From Verrucomicrobiota bacterium (GTDB lineage Bacteria > Verrucomicrobiota > Verrucomicrobiia > Limisphaerales > J093), in the NCBI GenBank assembly GCA_029556615.1, contig JAKQDD010000033.1:1-64000 (forward strand): a DNA stretch of 64,000 nt, in the 5' to 3' direction. Below the pieces are notes generated by a model. That model ran no database searches. It was not told the origin of the DNA and saw only the letters and a program-made list of their open reading frames with translations. Shown piece after piece: positions 35,001 through 42,583 of this stretch (position 1 is the first letter of the stretch; every line of letters begins with the position of its first letter). Both the position numbers and the translations under genes were made by a program.

Positions 35001-36694
35001 ATGGCGCCGCCATAGCGACCATCTCCCGCCGCGCCGTCCTGCTGCGCCCCATCGTCGAGCATCGTCACGGCGTTCGTGCTGCCCGCCGCGATGTAGGTCA
35101 GGGTCACTTGCGCCACGGCCCGGCTGTTGGTCACCGTGCTCGTGACCCAGACGCTGTTTGTGGCGTTCGGTGCGGCCGGCGAGTGCGTGGTGCCGCTGAT
35201 CGTGGGCGCGGACACATACGAGGGCGTCCGGCCCGTGATGGTGTCCAGCGGAACCAACGTGCGCCCCGTCAGCGCCGGATCGTTCGTGCCGATGCGGAAA
35301 GCCCGGAAAACGGAGTTGACCATCGGCCAGTTGTCCCGCTTGTATTTGAGCATGCCGGCGGAGGTCACCGGGCTGACGTATTCCCACACGACTTCGCCGC
35401 TGGAGGTGACCTCGAAGATGTGGCCCTCGGTGTCCGCGCATATCAGCGTGTTGCCGTTCGGCAGCCGCTGCGCGCTGGAGCCGATGTGGCTGAAGCAAGC
35501 CTGGTTGGCTTTTGAGAAGTACATCCAGGTCACCTGCCGCGAGAGGTTCTTGGTCTGCTTGTGGGTGTCCTTGTTCGGTGACGCCCAACTGATGTAGCCG
35601 GCCGTCGGCGGATTCACATAGCTGCCGGTGTCGTTGGTGCCGGCGTTCAAGTAGCCGTTGATCTGGAACATGTACGATTGCGGCGTGCGCTCGAACAGAT
35701 ACTGGCCATTGTTGAACACCAGGAATTGTCCGGCCCCGGGCGAGCCGGCGGGAATCCAGCTCACGTGATGCGAGCCGCCAATCTGCTTGTGACCGGTCGT
35801 GGAGGACGTCCAGTCCTCCAACACCGACGGCGGGTCGCCCTGTTCGTAGCGGGCGGGATCGCCGAAGCGGTAGAGAAAGTCCCCGGCGGGCGAAGCGGCC
35901 AGCGCCAGGCCGGCGGTCGGATCGCCGGCGACAAAGGTGTTCCCGTGGTCAATCACGTAGAACTCGCCCTGCACCGAGTTGATGACGATCTGGTCGAGCG
36001 CCTGGTTGTAGTCGATCGAGTTGCAGTGCAGCCAGTCGCGCCGTAGCGGTCGACCCGGAAGGTTGAGATTGAGGCGGCCGGGCGCGTCGGAAATGGAGGT
36101 GACGTAGTTGGCCTTGGTGGGGTCGAAATCCTGAACGACATGGTCGAAGAAATTCCACTCCCAGATGACATTGCCGGCCATGTCCACCTCGACGACGGCA
36201 TCCATTTGCGCGCCGGTGTAGGGGCCGTTGGCCGGGTCGCAACCCGCGGCGATGGCCTGTTCGTGGGTGATGGTCTTGTTGGCGATGTAGAGCGTGGTGA
36301 AGGCGTTGAGCTTCGGGTTGAAGATGCGGACGAAATCGTGGTGCGGGGCGTAGTTGGTGCGCGTCTCCGTGTATTGCCAGACGATGTTGCCACTCCAGTC
36401 CACTTCGGTGAAACCGCTGAAGCCGCTGGGATCGTCTTTTGAGGTGTCGAGCACGTTGCCGTTGGTGAGCAGGTGCGGGTTCGTGCCGAGGGGCCACGTG
36501 TGCACCACCCGCCCCTCCATGTCCAGCAAGTAGGTCGTGCCCCGCGCCCCAAACCATGTGTAGCCGGGATAGGCCCCGGCCTTGTCCCAGTAAAGCAATT
36601 CGGTTGGGCCTTGCAGGGATTCGTACGCGAAGAGAGACGACGCCGCGAAGACCGCGAGTAGTCCCGAATGGAAGCGGGCTGAGGTTGTTCTCAT
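29090..36694 (-). CDS. Giant exported multidomain protein: ASST-A / Ig / DUF1566 x2 / FGE-like / SMP-30 / Ig / ASST-B
   Basis: 2534 residues with a signal peptide ending near 'SSLFAYE'. Approximate domains: 24-485 sulfotransferase-like propeller ('DWLHCNSIDYNQALDQIVIN', 'HIGSSAQRLPNGNTLI'); 490-800 Ig/cadherin-like ('MLDDGAQQDGAAGDGRYGG'); 838-965 and 973-1095 two DUF1566 units ('DGTVTDNVTGLIWQQ', 'ADWRLPNIKELQSLN'); 1105-1442 FGE-like ('YRLPTEAEWEYAARGG', again no Cys after 'RGGNW'); 1450-1708 SMP-30/gluconolactonase-like ('EPNDLWVDPAGGVYFTDP'); 1718-2003 Ig-like linker; 2010-2456 second sulfotransferase-like propeller ('FWNHMNSIAYNPELDQIVLS'); 2462-2534 C-terminal beta domain ending 'FYRVVQLP'. 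Three of these parts are also encoded as separate genes just downstream. No anchor is obvious, so it may be secreted or held by its C-terminal domain. Confidence 0.85.
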   Translation of the reverse strand: MRTTSARFHSGLLAVFAASSLFAYESLQGPTELLYWDKAGAYPGYTWFGARGTTYLLDMEGRVVHTWPLGTNPHLLTNGNVLDTSKDDPSGFSGFTEVDWSGNIVWQYTETRTNYAPHHDFVRIFNPKLNAFTTLYIANKTITHEQAIAAGCDPANGPYTGAQMDAVVEVDMAGNVIWEWNFFDHVVQDFDPTKANYVTSISDAPGRLNLNLPGRPLRRDWLHCNSIDYNQALDQIVINSVQGEFYVIDHGNTFVAGDPTAGLALAASPAGDFLYRFGDPARYEQGDPPSVLEDWTSSTTGHKQIGGSHHVSWIPAGSPGAGQFLVFNNGQYLFERTPQSYMFQINGYLNAGTNDTGSYVNPPTAGYISWASPNKDTHKQTKNLSRQVTWMYFSKANQACFSHIGSSAQRLPNGNTLICADTEGHIFEVTSSGEVVWEYVSPVTSAGMLKYKRDNWPMVNSVFRAFRIGTNDPALTGRTLVPLDTITGRTPSYVSAPTISGTTHSPAAPNATNSVWVTSTVTNSRAVAQVTLTYIAAGSTNAVTMLDDGAQQDGAAGDGRYGGAIPAFPEGTTVGYSVTAQDDFGNAASDPSAAPAAAYSYTVQTTLGNTPPTLEAQIDRTVAPGYTLLVTNVAHDVDVPTQSVVFGLLNPPANASINPSNGILTFSPTLAQFGSTPTLTVIATDSGTPPMRATNSFKAWVIANTAPVLAPLSDRTLNAGDSLVVAAAASDAEAPPQWLSFELPLAPATATINVTNGLVTWTATAADAGTTNDFLVSVSDNGVPSLFTAQWFTVIVTGTNVPPSGDWSMLNLPDTGQTQSYTAALGEDSDYTLHPPSFTESGDGTVTDNVTGLIWQQADGGEMTWESAATYADALVLGGQSDWRLPTAHELFSILNHGAVNPALDTNAFTATGAQYWWTADVQPTDSNRVWAANAGGGIGPHPKTETLGAGGTKRFHVRCVRGAPAPARQPMHDFVGNGDGTVTDRDTGLTWQQTEVASAASWESALDYAESLSLAGRADWRLPNIKELQSLNDETCTSPSVDTNFFPAAKPARYWSSTTEINGTHRAWYVDFQLGIVGYDSKATNFWVRCVRGGVTNDLPPTHSFTPQFAHIPAGQFEMGDHDGFTDPQHPSDEVPVHSVYVAAFEMETTLLTCQEYVQFLNSALAQSLIEVRSNHVYGAGGANIYCDTYGSDTNSRVQWSGSAFTIRDQRDLHPITGVRWFGAIAYCNWASARDGYAPCYNLANGDCDLSRNGYRLPTEAEWEYAARGGLYSPYGTFPWGSDTNADGTLANWAGTSNPYATGPYPWTTPVGFYNGQLRAQAEFGWPGTNDTYQTRNNANGFGLYDMSGNVWEWVNDWYAKDYYQSCVANNVVTNPPGPAAGDPMPDGHAYRGLRGGNWFNGQEFYGHGRVANRNPSYYRGPGDPNGPWFHMGFRVMRRGAASVVAPGATLTQLAAGLHFTEGPAADAAGNVLFSDIPSDTIYQWSVSNQLSVFRTNAGGANGLSFDASGNLLACEGDNGRITSITPQGSVTVLASTYGGLRFNEPNDLWVDPAGGVYFTDPVYFGHTAVQGGEYVYYLQPDGSAVLRVVGDTVRPNGLVGTPDGKTLYLADWGTANVFRYRINDDGSLTDPTLFAPVKCDGMTLDAEGNLYCCENAVLVYDSAGNQVEHITLPERPTNLEFGGSDRKTLFITTEAGSLYSLRMRVQGATHPGATTNQPPVIANTAITPASPTAADPVWVTAGVTDDANVALVALTYSTGTGGGPGETHSAFSETMATTSSKPWTGGNCNNAWTVTSAGANSPLEQRGQANYGPGNTNGMEFKGGTTNLTDSMVTTSSAIDARGSSGLVEFWLQTLTLSNQYGNAGWTFQLDPGTGYVTRLSELTSTNHAWRQYHYDLQPGELISTLKMRFQFRGGSTESRIDLDQITVKVVTSGSVSTTVPMLDDGTHHDGSAGDGTYGAPIPAQSVGTTVNYYLTASDSAGMVTTDPIGAPGNTRSYTVASAPANLVQTVGLFTNDVRAFPGYTLMAPKHHTNTYLIDNAGEVVNRWTSRYEPGQSAYLLTNGHLLRCGFVKSGALTGGGEGGRLEEYDWDGNLVWELDYATATHMSHHDVTPLPNGNVLMLVVETKSYAEVLAAGFNPALLHPDVAGKGYLLPDSVVEVQPTRPQGGIVVWEWHVWDHLIQDFDPARNNYGVVSEHPERVNVNGWVESAHGIMPFWNHMNSIAYNPELDQIVLSVRGSSELWVIDHGTTTAQAAGHTGGTRGKGGDLLYRWGNPVNYGLGTAASQLLFDQHDAQWIDPDCPGAGNLIIFNNGIGRNYSTVDEITPPLRTDGLYSIASGSAFGPTVLTWTYAATPPSSMYSEAISGAQRLPNGNTLMCDGVHGILTEVTAAAEIVWRYVCPVVQTGPLTQGETPGLDDRGHQYNAVFKVRRYPASYAGLLGKDLIPRGTIELPVDQTLLVTTMSVDSTAAEMTWASVPNRSYVVQYTPSLTTAAWASIATNRSVGPLTSFIESNTTRLAQPQGFYRVVQLP

Positions 36695-36769
36695 GGAATT
36701 CGCAAGCGGCTCGGGGTGCTATGGAAGTGTTGGGTGAAGGGAATCGCGGCAGCGTTCACTTGTTGTGCC

Positions 36770-38944
36770 TTACCGGGGCAGGCCGGAAAGCACGTCTCCG
36801 CGGCTTTCACCTTCTTGGCTGAACACGCCCTCGGACCGCGTGTAAACAACGTTCAACTCTGCCGTCGCCAGCGTCTTGTCCTTCACGGCCGCCAGCAGCA
36901 CCTCGCGGGTGACTTGGGCTGGCGGCACGTCGAGCTTCAGGGGCGCGGACAACGCGTAGAGCGTGTAGATGTAGGTCTTCGCACCTGGCCCTTTCGAGTG
37001 CGGCGGGGCGTATTCCGTGCGGCCATTGACGCTGTTGTTGCCCAGCATGCCGACGCCGCTGACGTTCTTGGGCAGGCTGCGCGTGCTCGCCGGCAGATCG
37101 TAGAGCACCCAGTACCACTTGGTTTTGCCCTCGGGATCCACGTGGTGCATGACCACAGCGAATCTCTTCGTGTCCTCCGGCGAGCCGGTCCATTCCAACG
37201 GCAGCGTGGCACTTGCCCCGTCGCCGGTGAATTCCACGGGGAGCTGCCCGCCGTCAGCCACGGCGGGACTGCGCAGCGCCATGCCGGACTTGGCAGTGGC
37301 AGGCGCTACGGTGCTGGTGCCGGAGGCAGACTTGGCCGCGCCAGTTGCGGCGAAAAGGAAATCCGTGTTGGGCACCTCAGGCATCGGGATGGCGCGTGAG
37401 AAGAGATATGCGCTGGTGCAAGCGAACTTCGCGTCGAGGTTGCGGAGTTTGAGCAGCGTGGCTTTCTGCTCGGCCGTCAGCGTTTTCGCCACTTGCGCGA
37501 AGGCCGTGGCGTAGAGGTAGGAGATTTCGCCGTCCAGTTCGCCGTAGCGTTTCGAGAGGGCCATCACCTTGTCCTTGTCCACCGAGGCTTCGTTCATGAA
37601 ACGCCGCAGTTCGGTCGCGATGGCGCGGCGCGTCTTGACGATTTCGTCGAGGTCCGCGCGTTGTTGGTCCACCAGGCTGGTGACGAGTTGGCGTTGCGAG
37701 TCGGTGAGCGCTGCCAGGAACGCCTCGCCGCTGTCGCCGGTCAACGAGGTGCTGATGGAATAGTTCGCGTTACCCATCGCCGGAATGTCCTTCATGTAGA
37801 ACGACCCAAAATAGGTCGCGTGCCGCTCGGGGCAGAAATACACGTCCGCCTCCACGTTGCCGGCATACCAGCTGAACATCTCGCTGGCGTAGGTCATCAC
37901 GGCCACGTGCGCGGTGTGCGACAGGCTGTGCTTGTCAATCTGGTCCGGCAATTCCGGCCAGGTGGACGAGTTGTTGAACACCATCTTGGCTAGATGCGCC
38001 TTCTGCTCGGTGGTGAGCGAACGGACGATGCCACCCAGCACTTCCGCGCGCCGGTAGCTCAGCAAGCCATCAATCTCGAACACCTGCGCCGTGCATTTCA
38101 TCACCGCCTCGCGATTGAGACCGGCGCTGCCCGCGGGAATGTCGCCTTGGAGTTGCCGACAGAATGCTTTAACCAGCGGGAAGCGCTTGTGCGCGAAGTC
38201 GGTGAGCATCTGCTCCTGCTCCTTGGCCAGCGCGACAAGCTGCGCCTTCTGCGCATCGGTGAGGATGTGGAGGACGTTGTTCGCGGCGCGAGGCACGAAC
38301 GACGTGTTGTGGCCCAGTTCGTTCTGGTCCAGGTCGCGCATGGATTGGAAGCCGCAGAAATCCGCGACCTTGCCCGGCGGCAGGAAGGTGTTGCAACCAA
38401 AGTCGCCCGTCAGGAACGCCAGTCCATCGAAGGCGATCGTGTTCAACTGCGCCCGATCCGAGATCGCCTGCTCGATTGAGTAGCCGCCTTGACCGCCCGG
38501 TTGCCGGCCTTGCGGCTCGCGCTGATCCGGTCCGCCCTGACGGACCTTTCGGTCTTCGCCTCCGCCTCTCGGTGGCCCGCCGTCACGGTCATGATCGCCC
38601 TCGCCGCGGCCCGGTGGCGGCGCAAGATCACGCAGTCTGTCCGGGTCGAACCCGGCGGCCTGGATCGTCTCCGCCATGGCCGGCCCGCCGCGCAAGCCCG
38701 CCTGGCGGAACGCCTCATGGATGGCCTTGGCGGTTTCCGCCGTGAGCGCGTTCGCGTCGAACTTCGAGAGGATGGCCTTCACCTGCGCCTGCTGTGCGTC
38801 AGTGAGGGTTTCGTTGTCGCGTGGCCGCTCGCCGCGGCGTTCGTTGCCCCGGCCGGCTATGCGCGGCGGGTTTCCATCTTGGGCCTTGAGGAGGCAAGTC
38901 GAGGCGCTGAGCGCCAACGCGAGGAGGATCACTTTCGTTCTCAT
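36770..38944 (-). CDS. Exported LTxxQ-rich protein with C-terminal PEBP (YbhB/RKIP) domain
   Basis: 724 residues from the ATG at 38942-38944, in front of the signal peptide 'VILLALALSASTCLLKAQ'. Residues ~35-170 are Gln/Arg/Gly-rich. The central region has four LTxxQ-type motifs as in Spy/CpxP periplasmic proteins ('LTDAQKAQL', 'LTTEQKAHL', 'LTDSQRQLV', 'LTAEQKATL') and a conserved segment 'NTIAFDGLAFLTGDFG'. Residues ~570-710 are a PEBP domain: 'PLEWTGSPEDTKRFAVVMHH', 'WYWVLYDLPASTRSLPKN', 'YAPPHSKGPGAKTYIYTLYA'. It heads the minus-strand block, 75 bp before the giant gene. Role unknown; a chaperone-like or ligand-binding function is plausible. Confidence 0.8.
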   Translation of the reverse strand: MRTKVILLALALSASTCLLKAQDGNPPRIAGRGNERRGERPRDNETLTDAQQAQVKAILSKFDANALTAETAKAIHEAFRQAGLRGGPAMAETIQAAGFDPDRLRDLAPPPGRGEGDHDRDGGPPRGGGEDRKVRQGGPDQREPQGRQPGGQGGYSIEQAISDRAQLNTIAFDGLAFLTGDFGCNTFLPPGKVADFCGFQSMRDLDQNELGHNTSFVPRAANNVLHILTDAQKAQLVALAKEQEQMLTDFAHKRFPLVKAFCRQLQGDIPAGSAGLNREAVMKCTAQVFEIDGLLSYRRAEVLGGIVRSLTTEQKAHLAKMVFNNSSTWPELPDQIDKHSLSHTAHVAVMTYASEMFSWYAGNVEADVYFCPERHATYFGSFYMKDIPAMGNANYSISTSLTGDSGEAFLAALTDSQRQLVTSLVDQQRADLDEIVKTRRAIATELRRFMNEASVDKDKVMALSKRYGELDGEISYLYATAFAQVAKTLTAEQKATLLKLRNLDAKFACTSAYLFSRAIPMPEVPNTDFLFAATGAAKSASGTSTVAPATAKSGMALRSPAVADGGQLPVEFTGDGASATLPLEWTGSPEDTKRFAVVMHHVDPEGKTKWYWVLYDLPASTRSLPKNVSGVGMLGNNSVNGRTEYAPPHSKGPGAKTYIYTLYALSAPLKLDVPPAQVTREVLLAAVKDKTLATAELNVVYTRSEGVFSQEGESRGDVLSGLPR

Positions 38945-39159
38945 TGTCAGTCTTAAATTCGTTGTCGTCGTTGCTGTCCGGTCACTGCGGCCCTTGTCGC
39001 CAGCGTTGCCGAACGTTTTTGGCATCTCCATGGCCAAGGGGATGAACGGAAACCAGCGGCGGCTTTCTACAGGGTGAGATCGAAAATTTTCAAAGTTGGA
39101 AATCCGCTTCCCCAGCGGTAGAAGATTGTCGGCTGGATGCGTTCTGAACCACATGGGCA
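38945..39159. promoter_or_regulatory. Divergent promoter region between the exported-protein block and the sigma/kinase pair
   Basis: 215 bp separate two divergent start codons, so promoters for both directions should lie here. An AT-rich stretch unusual for this sequence contains the perfect palindrome GAAAATTTTC (39082-39091), flanked by CAAAGTTGGAAATCC. GGAAACC at about 39048 could be an ECF-type -35 element, but I cannot fix a matching -10. The region is a good candidate for control by the adjacent ECF sigma factor; this is inference. Confidence 0.4.
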
Positions 39160-39834
39160 ATGAGCATGGCCGGCAATTCCAGCGTTGGGATGGGGCCGAC
39201 CGGGCCAGCGCCGTCTCTTGAGCAGCGCCTGCGCAACGGTGACACCCTGGCTCTGGCCGAGTTGTTCACCCAGGAGCGCGAGCGGCTGTGGCGGGGAGTT
39301 CATTTCCGCATGGCCGAGGCGCTGCGGGGCCGGTTGGAGCCGGATGACGTGCTGCAGGAGGCGTTCCTGGCCGCGAGCCAGCGGCTCAGCCATTACGCGG
39401 AGAGTCCGGCCACGTCGCCGTTCATCTGGTTGCGCATGATTGTGAATCAGACACTCGTGGACTTGCATCGGCAGCACTTGGGTGCGCAGCGACGCGACGC
39501 TGCGCGCGAGGTCAGCCTCGATGGCGCGCCGTTCGCACAGGCGACGTCGGCGTCGGTGGCGATTCAGTTGGTCGGCTTGTTCACGTCGCCCAGCGGCGCG
39601 GCCCAGCGAGCGGACGTGCTGAGCCTGGTCCAATCGGCGATCGAACAGATGGACCCGATTGACCGCGAGGTGCTGGCGTTGCGGCATTTCGAGGAACTGA
39701 GCAACAGCGAGGTGGCCGAGACGCTGGGCATCGCGCAGAAGGCGGCGAGCATCCGCTACGTGCGGGCGCTGCGGCGTCTCAAGGAAATCCTCGCCCAGGT
39801 GCCAGGCACTTCCAGCGGAGGGCAATATGGCTGA
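39160..39834 (+). CDS. ECF-type sigma-70 family RNA polymerase sigma factor
   Basis: 224 residues. Region 2 is 'RGRLEPDDVLQEAFLAASQR' with 'ATSPFIWLRMIVNQTLVDLH'; region 4 is 'IDREVLALRHFEELSNSEVA' followed by 'ETLGIAQKAASIRYVRALRR'. Length and lack of a region 3 fit an extracytoplasmic-function sigma factor of the type paired with protein kinases in Planctomycetes and Verrucomicrobia. The stop lies inside the kinase gene (8-bp overlap at 39827), so the two are co-translated. The kinase probably regulates it by phosphorylation rather than by an anti-sigma factor; that is known for related groups and inferred here. Confidence 0.9.
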   Translation: MSMAGNSSVGMGPTGPAPSLEQRLRNGDTLALAELFTQERERLWRGVHFRMAEALRGRLEPDDVLQEAFLAASQRLSHYAESPATSPFIWLRMIVNQTLVDLHRQHLGAQRRDAAREVSLDGAPFAQATSASVAIQLVGLFTSPSGAAQRADVLSLVQSAIEQMDPIDREVLALRHFEELSNSEVAETLGIAQKAASIRYVRALRRLKEILAQVPGTSSGGQYG

Positions 39835-42583
39835 TCAGAATGTTGAACGCGAACCGCTGGAGGTGCTGGCGGCCGAATACATGGAGCGCCTGCGGCAAGG
39901 TGAGCAGCCGTCGGTCGAGGATTACGCCACCCAGCATCCCGCGCTCGCGGAAGAAATCCGCGAGCTTTTTCCCACGATTGTCGTCACGGAACGGCTCAAG
40001 GCACGGCAGGCAAGGTCCAGCGGTGGTCGTGCGACCCTTGGTCCCGCCCGACTCGAACGACTGGGCGACTTTCGGATCATCCGCGAAATCGGGCGCGGCG
40101 GCATGAGCGTGGTTTTTGAGGCCGAACAGGAGTCGTTGGGCCGCCGGGTGGCCGTCAAAGTTCTGCCCCGGCAAGTGCTGCTGGACGAGAAGCACCTCAA
40201 ACGCTTCGAGCGCGAGGCCCGCATTGCGGCCAATCTGCACCACACCAACATCGTGGAAGTGTTCGGCGTCGGCGAGCAGGAGGGTTTCCACTATTACGTG
40301 ATGCAGTATATCGAGGGCGTCGGGTTGGACGCTATCGTTCCGGCGTTGTTGAAAGCCGTCCGCAAACAAGACGGACAGCATGCACCATCGTCCCAGCCCC
40401 GCGTCGCTGGCTCTCCTGCAGACCACGCGAGCGTGGCGGCCATCACACAGCAACTGCTTGGTGAGGAGGACCTCCGGACCGGGCGACTGGGACCGACCTA
40501 TTGGCGCAGCGTGGCTCGGATTGGTCTGCAGGCCGCCGAGGCGTTGACCTACGCGCACAGCCAGGGCGTTTTGCATCGCGACATCAAGCCCGCCAACCTG
40601 CTGCTGGGCGCTCAGGGCACCGTCTGGTTGACGGACTTCGGTCTGGCCAAGGCGGCTCAATCCGACGATGTCTCTCTTTCAAAGGACGTCGTTGGCACGC
40701 TGCGCTACATGGCGCCGGAACAATTCCAAGGCCAAACGAATCAGAAGAGCGACATCTACAGTCTGGGCCTGACGCTGTATGAACTGCTCGCTTTGAAGCC
40801 GGCATTCGAGGAAACCGACCAAAGCCGCTTGATGCAACGAATCGCGCAAGGCTCGCCGTCGCCGCCGGGAGCCACCACGCCTGGAATCCCGCGTGACCTC
40901 GAGACCATCATTCTCAAAGCCATCAGCCCGGAAGCTGGCAATCGCTACGCATCCGCTCGAGACCTGGCGGAGGATCTGCGGTGCTTCCTCGAAGACCGGC
41001 CCATTCACGCCCGGCGGGTAAGCCCCGTGGAGCGCTTGGGCCGATGGTGCCGACGCAATCCCGCGCTGGCCGGCCTGACAGGAACGACCCTGCTGCTGCT
41101 CGTGCTGGTGGCGGTGGCTTCGTCCGTGGGCTACGTGCGCACCAAGCGTGCTCTGAACGGTGAGGCAACACAGCGTGCGAAAGCCGAAGCCAACGCGAAT
41201 CTCGCGATCGAAGCGCTCGACCGCACTTTCGAACGGCTCTATCCGACACGGATGTCGGCCCAACCACAGCCCACGATCGAAGGATTGCGAGGCGAAGTCA
41301 TCGCGGCGCCCAACGCCCCGATCCTGTCGAAGGAAACCGCCGCGCTGCTGGAAGAGATGCTGCCTTTCTATGACCGGCTGGCTCAACAGATCGGCAACGG
41401 CAATGATCTGCGGTTCAGGACCGCCGAAGCCAACCGGCGCGTGGGGGCGATCCGGCAGCGCCTGGGCCAGTCTGAGGAAGCCGTTCAGGCGTATCAGCGC
41501 GCCATGTCTCTGTTCCGGGAACTGGGTTCCCGCTCCCCCACCAATTCAAATCTCACGCTAAAGATGGCGCAGATTCAGAATGAGCTGGGCCGATTGTTCA
41601 CGGCACGGCGAGAGGCATCCGAAGCCCGGCAAGCGCACTTGGCGGCTTTGGCGCTGCTCGAAGCCGAAGCGGCGGGACCTTCCGCTCTGTCTGGAGTGCA
41701 CTTCGAGTTGGCGCGCACTTACTTCTTCCTCGGCTTGCGCGAACGGCCACTGCCGGCGACGGCCCAGCCGGGCCGAATCCGTCCATCACCCATTCCCGAC
41801 GAGCGACAAGACAGCCTGGCCAAAGCCGTCGTCTTGCTTAAACGCCTTTCGGACTCATCCCCAACCAACCCGGAATACCAGCATCTCCTTGCTCTGTGCT
41901 ATCTGGAAGGAGCAGAGGTGGAGGATGGTCCCCGAGGTGAAGGCCGTGACCCAGACGAGCGCGCCATCGAAATTCTGCAAGGCTTGGTTAAGGCGTTTCC
42001 AGCTATTCCTGACTACGCCTATGACCTGAGCGAGGCCTATGTGCGGATACACCTCCCAGACCCGCCGATTCCACGCGACGTCGAGGACAGGATCGAGGAG
42101 CGGTTTGGAAGAGCGCTTGCGGTAATCGAACGGCTTGTGATCAAGCATCCGGATGTTCCGGATTACGCCTCCTCGGAAGCGCGCGTCCACCACAAGCTCG
42201 GCTCATTTCACCGAAAAATGGACCGTTGGGATAGCGCGGAGCAGAGCTTCCGCAAGGCCATCGAGATCCAAGCCCCTCTCGTGAAGCAGTTCCCGGACAC
42301 GCCCCATTACGGTTTCTGGCTGGGCACCTTCCGCCTCGCTTTGGCCGATGCGTTGATTCGGCGCGACCAACCCGGTGCGGCGCGTACGGAGGTGGAAGGA
42401 ACCATTGCTGTCGTGTCGCTACAACTTCAGCGGCGGCCAGAGATGGACTCCCTGCATGACTTGCTCGCGTTGGGTTATTCCCAGCTTGAGAAGGCTTTGC
42501 GTCAAATCGGAGAAAAGCGGCTTGCCGACGAAGCGGCACGCAAGGCTGAGCAAGAACGAATCGCTGTTCGACGCTTGCCCTAA
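39827..42583 (+). CDS. Transmembrane Ser/Thr protein kinase with periplasmic TPR-like region
   Basis: 918 residues. Residues 1-60 are a conserved leader ('VEDYATQHPALAEEIRELFP') seen in sigma-linked kinases. Kinase motifs: P-loop 'IGRGGMSVVFEAE' (88-100), 'RRVAVKVLP' with Lys111, catalytic 'HRDIKPANLLL' (250-260), 'DFGLAKA' (270-276) and 'RYMAPEQF' (293-300). A single membrane helix 'LAGLTGTTLLLLVLVAVASS' lies at ~414-434. The C-terminal ~480 residues are helical repeats with paired motifs like 'AVQAYQRAMSLFRELGSRSP' and 'QHLLALCYLEG', i.e. TPR-like. It probably senses something outside the membrane and controls the overlapping sigma factor. Confidence 0.9.
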   Translation: MADQNVEREPLEVLAAEYMERLRQGEQPSVEDYATQHPALAEEIRELFPTIVVTERLKARQARSSGGRATLGPARLERLGDFRIIREIGRGGMSVVFEAEQESLGRRVAVKVLPRQVLLDEKHLKRFEREARIAANLHHTNIVEVFGVGEQEGFHYYVMQYIEGVGLDAIVPALLKAVRKQDGQHAPSSQPRVAGSPADHASVAAITQQLLGEEDLRTGRLGPTYWRSVARIGLQAAEALTYAHSQGVLHRDIKPANLLLGAQGTVWLTDFGLAKAAQSDDVSLSKDVVGTLRYMAPEQFQGQTNQKSDIYSLGLTLYELLALKPAFEETDQSRLMQRIAQGSPSPPGATTPGIPRDLETIILKAISPEAGNRYASARDLAEDLRCFLEDRPIHARRVSPVERLGRWCRRNPALAGLTGTTLLLLVLVAVASSVGYVRTKRALNGEATQRAKAEANANLAIEALDRTFERLYPTRMSAQPQPTIEGLRGEVIAAPNAPILSKETAALLEEMLPFYDRLAQQIGNGNDLRFRTAEANRRVGAIRQRLGQSEEAVQAYQRAMSLFRELGSRSPTNSNLTLKMAQIQNELGRLFTARREASEARQAHLAALALLEAEAAGPSALSGVHFELARTYFFLGLRERPLPATAQPGRIRPSPIPDERQDSLAKAVVLLKRLSDSSPTNPEYQHLLALCYLEGAEVEDGPRGEGRDPDERAIEILQGLVKAFPAIPDYAYDLSEAYVRIHLPDPPIPRDVEDRIEERFGRALAVIERLVIKHPDVPDYASSEARVHHKLGSFHRKMDRWDSAEQSFRKAIEIQAPLVKQFPDTPHYGFWLGTFRLALADALIRRDQPGAARTEVEGTIAVVSLQLQRRPEMDSLHDLLALGYSQLEKALRQIGEKRLADEAARKAEQERIAVRRLP

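Noticed and set aside
30257-35515. A 1752-residue plus-strand ORF opposite the giant gene
   Set aside because: It mirrors the giant gene codon for codon and is Arg/Gly/Val-rich with no recognisable domain or signal; a typical antisense shadow in GC-rich DNA.
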